A stretch of 64,000 nt of DNA from Ctena decussata (taxonomy: Eukaryota; Mollusca; Bivalvia; Lucinida; Lucinidae). A program made the position numbers and the translations under genes. Numbering within the stretch: position 1 is the stretch's first letter; each line of letters opens with the position of its first letter. The stretch is from assembly GCA_963989385.1 (NCBI GenBank), contig OZ022507.1:54323400-54387399 (forward strand), written 5' to 3'. Below are positions 56,661 to 64,000 of this stretch, piece by piece. The notes below the pieces were generated by a model. It was not told the origin of the DNA. It did not search any database and was given only the letters and a program-made list of their open reading frames with translations.

Positions 56661-56842
56661 GATGATGATGCGGGTTTACGGCCTTTTCAACAGCATTACC
56701 GTCAAATCGACCCGTTCGATAATGAGATACTATGTGCAATGGAAACCTACTTACGGCGAAAAGAATTCCGCCTGAAACGGGATTCGAACCTGGACCACTA
56801 GCTTAGCAGGCCAGCGTTTAACCCAGTTAGCTAGCCGGGGCT
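56661..56842 (-). mobile_element. tRNA-derived SINE, minus strand
   Basis: Read in reverse, GAGCCCCGGCTAGCTAACTG and GGTTCGAATCCC are tRNA-like A and B boxes. The body ends at ATGGATGATGATGCGGG. A truncated version is at 58377-58437. Confidence 0.6.
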
Positions 56843-56924
56843 CCAAAAATCTTTTACACTAATGGATAGAAAATGAAAAGTTAACGATATTAAAATTTTG
56901 CGAATTAGCTAATGAATCTGTCTG

Positions 56925-56933
<9 letters not shown>

Positions 56934-56957
<24 letters not shown>
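56934..56957. repeat. (TC)n microsatellite
   Basis: Pure TC run, also duplicated at about 58548-58571. Confidence 0.95.
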
Positions 56958-57194
56958 GAGCTGATTTGCATAATAAAACACACAAAATCTGTAAAGTCTT
57001 ATAAGATGAAACTTTCAATAAAGTCTGTGCCTCATAGGGCTTAAGGTTTCTGTATTCTGTACAGATAATTTTGAAGTATATTTTTCTACTCTTTGCATTT
57101 TGGCATCCATGGCAACCAATACAAATAAACAGCGTTCCAAAAACATATGGCTAATATATGATTATTTATGAAACTTTTCTATTTAAGTTTTGTC

Positions 57195-58540
57195 ATATGA
57201 ATGTGTACAAAGTTTTGTCAGAATTGCATCAATAGTGCATGAGTTATTGCCCTTGGATTAGTTTAAAATTGATAAATTCGGCCATCAGTAAGTAATCAAT
57301 GACTAGAATTCCATGAAACTTATACTTAATATGTATTACTATAACAGATTAGTGCATGTCAAGTTTTGTTGGACTTGCTTCAGTAATGCATGAGTTAATG
57401 CCCTTGAATCACTTCAAAATTAGACAAATTGAAACATAACTAAATAACCAATAAATAGCATTTATTTCATGAAACTTAATACAATTATGTATCAGCATAA
57501 CACGGCAGTGGACATCCATTTTGTCATGATGACGTCAGTAATGCAGGGGTTATTGCCCTTGATTTGATTTAAACTACACAAATCAGCCACAACTAAGGCT
57601 TTGGTTGGTTGGTTGATTTGATGCTTAACGTCCACGGTAAACAACTAAGGTCATGTCGGGACGGTCAGTTAACCTAACCACACTATTCCTGGGCAGGCTT
57701 AGACCTCCTAAGCGGTTAACCAGTACTAAGTGCACATACTCTCGCCAGCAACTGACAACTGCCCTCTTGAATCAGCGGAAGGAGAACTGAAAGAATGTGG
57801 CCAGACCGGGAGTCGAACCCTGGACCTCTAACTCACGAGTCAGGTGCCCTACCGATTGCGCTACCCGCCCGGCCATAACTAAGGCACCAATGAATGAAAT
57901 TTCTTGAAACTTGGTAAGAATATTGATCATCATAGTGTTGCTGAGGCAAATTGTTTAGAATGGCCTTACTTATACATGGGCTAATTGGCCTTAAACTTTT
58001 ATTTAAAATCCACAGGTTCAGTTGCAACGAAGTAACCAGTTAACGAAAATAAGCCATAAACATTAAAATAAGCAATAAACATTACGGCGTGGGTGCAAAT
58101 TCAATGAATTTGATTGTTATTTTAGCAATCGATTAAAGGGCAGAAAGTCCTTGGTTTTGGAGCTCGTTTTGTCGGTATAAACTCTCAATCAGGCTAGGTC
58201 TAGTCATTCTTATGTGTTTTCAGCGTGGCGTCGGTTTCGCGCCAAAAATGCTAGCTCTAGACGTTACGTGATAGGGCCTTTTTGTAACAAGTAGGACTCT
58301 CTAAAATTCTTACACGCTAAACAGAGGTGAACGCTGTAATCAGAAATACACGAAGATATTCTGTGTACTGATTATATTCGAACCTGGACCGCTAGCTTAG
58401 CAGGCCAGCGTTTAACCCAATGAGCTAACCGGGGCTCCTAAAATCTTTCACACTTATGGATAGAGAATCAAAAGTTAACGATATTAAAATTTTGCGAATT
58501 AGCTAATGCATCTGTCTGTCTTTCTTTCTCTCTCTCATTC

Positions 58541-58571
<31 letters not shown>

Positions 58572-58590
58572 GAGCTGATTTGCATAATAA
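57195..58590. repeat. segmental duplicate copy B
   Basis: Collinear with 55767-56960, a few percent diverged. It has a 273-bp SINE insertion (57600-57872) and lacks about 120 bp of the SINE that copy A has at 56665-56790. Confidence 0.85.
57600..57872 (-). mobile_element. tRNA-derived SINE, copy B, with target duplication
   Basis: Minus-strand copy of the 30768-31056 family: head at 57810-57872 (GGGTAGCGCAATCGG and GGGTTCGACTCCC when inverted), tail AAATCAACCAACCAACCAAA. Flanked by CCACAACTAAGGC (57587-57599) and CCATAACTAAGGC (57873-57885), a 13-bp duplication with one mismatch. Copy A shows the site without the insertion. Confidence 0.9.
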
Positions 58591-58833
58591 ACACACAAAA
58601 TCTGTAAAAACTTATATATTATGAAACTTTTTTTAATGTCTCTTCCTCATAGAGCTGATGGTTTCTGTATTCTGTAAAGATAATTTTTAAGTATATTTTT
58701 TCCATCCTTTTCTATTTAAGTTTTGTCAAATACCTGCAATGGTTTAGCAATAAATGCCATTTTTTATACCCCAATATAAGTCAATGGAACCTCTTAAGTT
58801 GCCACAGCAACTAAATTATAAGGTTCTTTTTCA

Positions 58834-58835
<2 letters not shown>

Positions 58836-58907
<72 letters not shown>
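58836..58907. repeat. compound (CA)n(TC)n microsatellite
   Basis: About 17 CA units followed by about 18 TC units. Confidence 0.95.
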
Positions 58908-58909
<2 letters not shown>

Positions 58910-61900
58910 AATCTCTCAACCAAAGGGTGCTACAGATGAAATCGGGGCCAAACTGGCCAGTGGCTTCAGAAGAGATGTCGTTTGAAAGCGATGACGACAG
59001 ACAGGCGACGACATACGACGACGATGGACAACAGCCTCTCCTATAGGCTCTCCCGGAGCTAAAAATGCGACACTCGGAAATAGATCTCGCTCAGCGCCAC
59101 CTACAGTAGTTAAGACAGCTAACATCGGAAAATTTGACCAGACTGCGTAGTTGATAGGCGTCCGATTGTTGATCGCATATTCTCTCGTGACGCGGCTCAA
59201 TCACTGATCACGCAGGTCAGCATGGCGACTGTTATTGTCATACGTAACTGGAATACGCTGGACGTAGGAGTTGGCCGCTATATTACAAACGACGCCAACT
59301 TGAATAAATTTCAGTGTCCTTGGCGACGCGCGTAATTCATGGCGCCATCAATTTCGTACATCCCATCTTAACTGTATTACACACAGTAAAACGCAGTGGG
59401 GAATTGGTCAGTAAAAGCATGTTTACGCCTCAGACCTATTTTTTTTTTTTTTGTTCTTTTTTCAAACACAGAAAATCAAGTTCAAGGCTGCAAATACACG
59501 GCTTTATAACTTCATTTGAAAGCAGTATTAATTGCTCTGACATGTAGCATCTGCTGATGGATAGAAATAAACATATAAGACTGTGCAAAGTAAATACTTT
59601 ATAAGAAATCGTGATGGGGAAACTTTGTGCAAACTTTATCATCCTCAGGCGTTCGCCGAACCTTCATAGAAAATTCCTCCGGCGTAAAGTTATCATGCTT
59701 TGTTTGACCTTCTGATTTTGACTCAAATTTATTGTCCGTATTTATCGTTTACCCGGCATAAAACTGATTGTAATTTTAATAAAAAAAGATACAAAATACT
59801 TGCCGAATGATATAATTTACATATAATTCTACAATAGCAAAATACAAGGGACTTTTATCAGCAAAAAAGTGTTGTAAAAGGCTCCCCAGCAATTCCGTGT
59901 GAAACTATACAAAAATCAGATAAATCGACAAATACTAAACGATATAAACTTAAGATTAAGTATAAATACTTGCAAAATCAACAGAAACAACGCAGTATTC
60001 TATTGTAAAACAATTGTGTTATGCCTCAAGAAATTATCCTGTCACCACGAGGTTTCACCGGCGTAGTCCGTATCCTCGGCAGATATCGGGTCCTCCGCCG
60101 TAGTTCAAAAATCGATTATGGTATGGATAGTGTGGAAAAGGCAGAGACAAAGCTGCATGGGGATTTTTTAGTGGCCCCGGGACAAGCATATGGCAAGTCG
60201 CATAACTGTGCATCAACGGCGCGTGGCATCCCTTGTTGATACACGACTTTTCGCCGGTTGATGCACGGCTGCTAATACCCTACGGCACTGCTTTTTATGC
60301 AATAATGTAAGCTCAAAAACAGCTCAGACCAATAATTCCACTTGCCTCGAATCAGTCCATATAAACTGACAGGATTCTTAGCTTTCCTTTTTTACTTGTA
60401 ACAGTAATCGTAGAGGCAGCATCAGAGGCAAGGTAAAGTAGGCACCAAAAAGGGGCACCAAACACTGTACAGTGCATTACCTCACTTCAGTGCTTTACAG
60501 AGTCGGGCTAATGGCACATCCATACTTCTTGCAGCCTCATGTCCAATGAAACGTTTTAGAATCTGACATCACACCCCTCCCCATACCCATACCTCATCAA
60601 CACATACATACTTCTTCCCAAACTAACCCCATATTTGTCAGCGGACGAAAACCATTTTTAAACACAACTGACATTGATGGATTAATTAGCATCAGTAGTA
60701 AAAGAGGAGATGTAATAAGAATCAAACATGGCTGCAGACGGCATTTTGGATCAGATAAAACTATACCACCAGGAGAGTAACTTAAATGAGTTCGTAAAAG
60801 TTTGGCAAGGAGTCTCTGAAGACATTCGATAGCAAGTTAATTCTGAAAAACTCTAAGTCGACCCCTGAGGGAATGGGGTGACTGGATGTGACGGGGATAG
60901 CACGTCCGCTTCATAACTGTCGAGGTATTGAGTCCTGTATGATATATCTTGCTTTCTTATTTAAATAAAAGTATTATGTATGCACTTTGAATATCTTACT
61001 TCCCATAGATGGGTAATAAACGAAGTATATAGATATATATACTGACACAAAAAACAAACGTCCGTTTTCTGAGGTTCTATATCTTTTAAACCAGTGATGT
61101 TGTAGCCATAAAAAAGAAAATAAAATGTGTCCCGAGCGTCTGGCACAGATAAAAATGCAACCAATTTAATTTTCTCCATAGGCGCAAGATTTATCGAACC
61201 TAATGTCAAAACACCATTTTTCATTCTCAGCAGCATTTTATTCATCAAAACCTGAAATGTTTTGCGTAAAACAAGGGCTAGAAACATCGACAAACGAAAA
61301 ATCAACTTTTAAAAGCAAAAACCGCGTATTAAATGAACGAGAAAGCTGCCCAAAGTCTTCGATTTATAAAATTATCTCCCTTTTAATTAAATTAATAACG
61401 ATTTTAGAACTTCCGTATATCCATAACCGTTCATCATTTTGACACCGTTTTTGTTTTAATTGACTATACGTGTGTACAATAATGACAACATGCATCAGAA
61501 AATAAAAATTAATGCTGAAATCTGAAATCCCGGTGCACTAAAACCCGGTTTTATTACCCCACCTCTTACAGTAAAGTAATCAAGTAATTTTATAACCAAC
61601 TTTTTCCAATGCTGAATGATACTGATTTCAGTGCTATTAATGGCTAGAAATGAATTCTGAAGTAGTCCAATGCCACTGACTTCCAAACTGATGGCTCAGC
61701 AAGGTAATGTTTGCGTGTATCTACGCACTGTCATGGTCGGCGTTTTGTGACGTCACCTTACGTGACAGAAATATGCCAGTGGTTGTGACAGTTTAGAATG
61801 CATCCAGCACCAATAAAATCTCAGCAGCGTGTCTGCTCAGTGATGCTAGGATGAGCTGCGATGGTTAAAACTGGAAGAACACAGGAGATACTGATTTTGT

Positions 61901-62157
61901 GACTTTCGAAATTTGGGTACTGGCGCTTGCGGCATTGTCATTGTCGCCGATGTTCATTTAACGGATTTTCGTTCAACGCACACCATTGCTGAATAATCAA
62001 CGTTATTGAAACAAAACATTTGAATGAAGTGTCTGTGTGTATTTGGAATTCAGAGACACAATTGTAAAGCGGACGTTTCTTGTTTGTGTCAGTATATATA
62101 TATACTGTACATGTAACATACTCCTACAGCAATGATACTGACTTGCCGCGTGGTTCA
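58908..62157. other. intergenic DNA, no gene recognised
   Basis: No supported exon in 3.2 kb. A 37-codon frame starting ATGGCGACTG at 59222, in a good start context, ends at 59335 but resembles nothing known. A CGACGACA-rich block lies at 58988-59030. Frames at 60021-60239 and 60961-61305 have no splice or domain support. Confidence 0.45.
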
Positions 62158-63395
62158 TTATGTCCCCCCACCAAAGGTGAGGGGGGACATATTGTTTTCA
62201 GTGCAGTTCCCGGTGCGTTGGCGTCGGCGTCGGCGTCGGCGTCGGCGTCCCACTCTTGTATGCGCGATATCTCCTGAACCAATTGATGGAATTTCACCAA
62301 ACTTGCATGGATATATCATTGGGACAATGTCAAGAGCTGATTAGATTTTGGTGACCTTGACCTCATTTTCAAGGTCACAGGAGAACTTAAATGGCTTGAA
62401 AATTTCTTGTATGCACAATATCTCCTGAAACAATGGATGGAATTTCACCAAACTTGCATGGATATATCATTTGGACAAGCTTAAGAGCTGATTAGATTTT
62501 GGTGACCTTGACCTCATTTTCAAGGTCACAGGAGGACTTAAATGGCATGAAAATTTCTGGAATGCACAATATCTCCTGAACCAATGGGTAGAATTTCACC
62601 AAACTTGCATGGATATATCATTGGGACAAGTTTAAGAGCTGATTATATTTTGGTGACCTTGACCTCATTTTCAAGGTCACTGCAGTACTTAGCTGACAAT
62701 TTCTTGTACCCACGATATCTCCTGAACCAATTGATGGAATTTCACCAAACTTGCATAGATACATCATTAGAACAAGCTTAAGCACTGATTAGATTTTGGT
62801 GACCTTGACCTTATTTTTATGGTCACTGGAGGACTTAGCTGACAGTTTCTTGTACCCATGATATCTCTCCTGAACCAATGGATAGAATTTCACCAAACTT
62901 GCATGGATACATGATTGGGACAGGTTTAAGACTCTATTAGATTTTGGTGACCTTGACCTCATTTGCAAGATCACTGGAGGGCTTAGATTACAATTTCTTG
63001 TACCCACTATATCTCTTGAACCAATGGATGGAATTTCATCAAAACTTGCATGGATACATCATTGGGACAAGTTTAAGAGCTGATTAAATTTTGGTGACTT
63101 GACCTCATTTTCAAGGTCACTGGCGGACTTAGATGACAATTTCTTGTACTAACTATATCTCCTGAACCAGTAGATGGAATTTCACCAAACTTGTATGGAT
63201 ACATCATTGGGTCAACTTTCAGAGCTGATTAGATTTTGGTGACCTCAACTTCATTTGCAAGGACATAGTCATCTACGAAGGATATCTTTAGAACCAGTGG
63301 ATGGATTTTCTCCAAACTTGCCTAGTATTTTAATTGCACAGGTTTTTTATTCATAAGGGGGAATTGGAAATGGGCTGGTGGGGGACATCAGTTTT
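62158..63395. repeat. hairpin-headed array, about 8 units of 147 bp, rich in TCAAGGTCA
   Basis: Head ATGTCCCCCCACCAAAGGTG with the inverse at GTGGGGGACAT near 63380. A (GGCGTC)n tract follows the head. Units start near ATATCTCCTGAACCAATGGA at 62268, 62418, 62568, 62714, 62860, 63008, 63153 and 63281. Most contain TGACCTTGACC and TTTTCAAGGTCAC. Confidence 0.85.
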
Positions 63396-63662
63396 TCTCT
63401 GAAAAACATTTCTAGTTCATGATAACTTTGTTTAGATTTGTAAACCCAAGTTTTATCTTGTGTGCTTCAGGTATATGGTAATATTACAGTTTTATTCAAG
63501 ATCAATCGCTTTGAGGCAAATCAGAAGAAAGGTATTTCTCATGGTAACAAAATACGATGCTGTTTACACGGGACCCGCGGACTTTGTCAGACGCCTTGTA
63601 GTCCAGCGTTTTATTTGTGCATCACGTAGGTTAATTACTTTATATGCTGTGTCTTATATTTT

Positions 63663-64000
63663 TAGCTCACCTGAGCTTTTAGGCTCATAGGTTAGCTTAT
63701 AGTATAACCAGGCATCCGTCGTCCGTCCGTTGTCCGTCCGTCCGTCGTCAACATTTTCAAACATCTTCTCTGAAATCACTGGACCGATTGAAGCCATATT
63801 TCATATGGAGCCTATCTAGGTTGGGAGAACAAGAGTTTATTTGGAGTATCTGGGTCACATGACCAAGATGGTCGCCACGCCCATATATAGTGAAAAAGCC
63901 TTCAAAAACCTTCTTCTCCGGAACCAAAAAACCTCTGACCTTTAAATCTGGTATGTAGCATCGTGCATTCAAGCCCATCATAGTTTGTACGAATGATGAC
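63663..64000 (+). repeat. start of an AGCTCACC-headed dispersed repeat, cut by the window end
   Basis: Hairpin-like head AGCTCACCTGAGC...GGCTCATAGGTTAGCT followed by CCGTCGTCCGTCCGTTGTCC. Same head type as 18232 and 19000. Confidence 0.6.

Larger units (their letters stand above)
55503..56960. repeat. hairpin-headed tandem array and flank, duplicate copy A
   Basis: Head TATCCCCCGCCGAAGGTGGA..GGGATA and a CCGTCCGTCCTTCC tract, then units of about 126-157 bp containing a GTAACCA.TGAATAGAATTTCATG-type segment at 55601, 55735, 55861, 56012, 56169 and 56317. The region 55767-56960 recurs at 57195-58590. Confidence 0.75.

Overview
The window looks like nuclear DNA of a marine invertebrate, most probably a bivalve mollusc. 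It is AT-rich, genes are broken into small GT-AG exons with kilobase introns, and most of the sequence is repeats: tRNA-derived SINEs, palindromic MITEs, and tandem arrays of about 150-160 bp that resemble the bivalve 'pearl' type elements. The organism call is an inference from style; there is no species-specific marker.

Region by region: 1-11.2 kb is repeat DNA (dispersed repeats, two 236-bp MITEs, a CRE-rich palindrome, two decayed reverse transcriptases, a 2.2-kb array of a 31-bp minisatellite, and a 150-bp-unit array). From 11.3 to 28.2 kb a NEK-like serine/threonine kinase gene lies on the + strand. I could place ten phase-compatible coding exons with intact splice sites, plus one doubtful 29-nt microexon. 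Its introns hold MITEs, satellites and a decayed reverse transcriptase. The stretch that should carry the catalytic loop through DFG could not be found. From 28.1 to 41 kb there are more repeats: a tandem triplication at the end of the kinase gene, a SINE, a MITE, a nuclear-receptor-half-site-rich array, a 60-bp-like minisatellite and a mariner-type element with TA target sites. At 41.1 kb there is a possible signal-peptide first exon of an unknown secreted protein.

At 42,153-47,625 there is a nearly complete hAT-like DNA transposon with short imperfect terminal inverted repeats and a 5-bp TATAG duplication. Its four-exon gene joins, in order, a PCNA-binding-type motif, a papain-like/OTU-like (peptidase C76-like) cysteine protease domain, a Ser/Thr/Pro linker, a TTF-type zinc finger and a DUF4371/hAT transposase with its DDE residues present. 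A single extra A in an A8 run breaks the protease exon. This protease-transposase fusion is the most interesting object in the window.

From 47.6 to 64 kb I find no recognisable host gene: foldback elements (one of about 870 bp with TTAA ends), a direct duplication of about 1.3 kb in which one copy received a SINE, microsatellites, and another array of about 147-bp units studded with TCAAGGTCA motifs.
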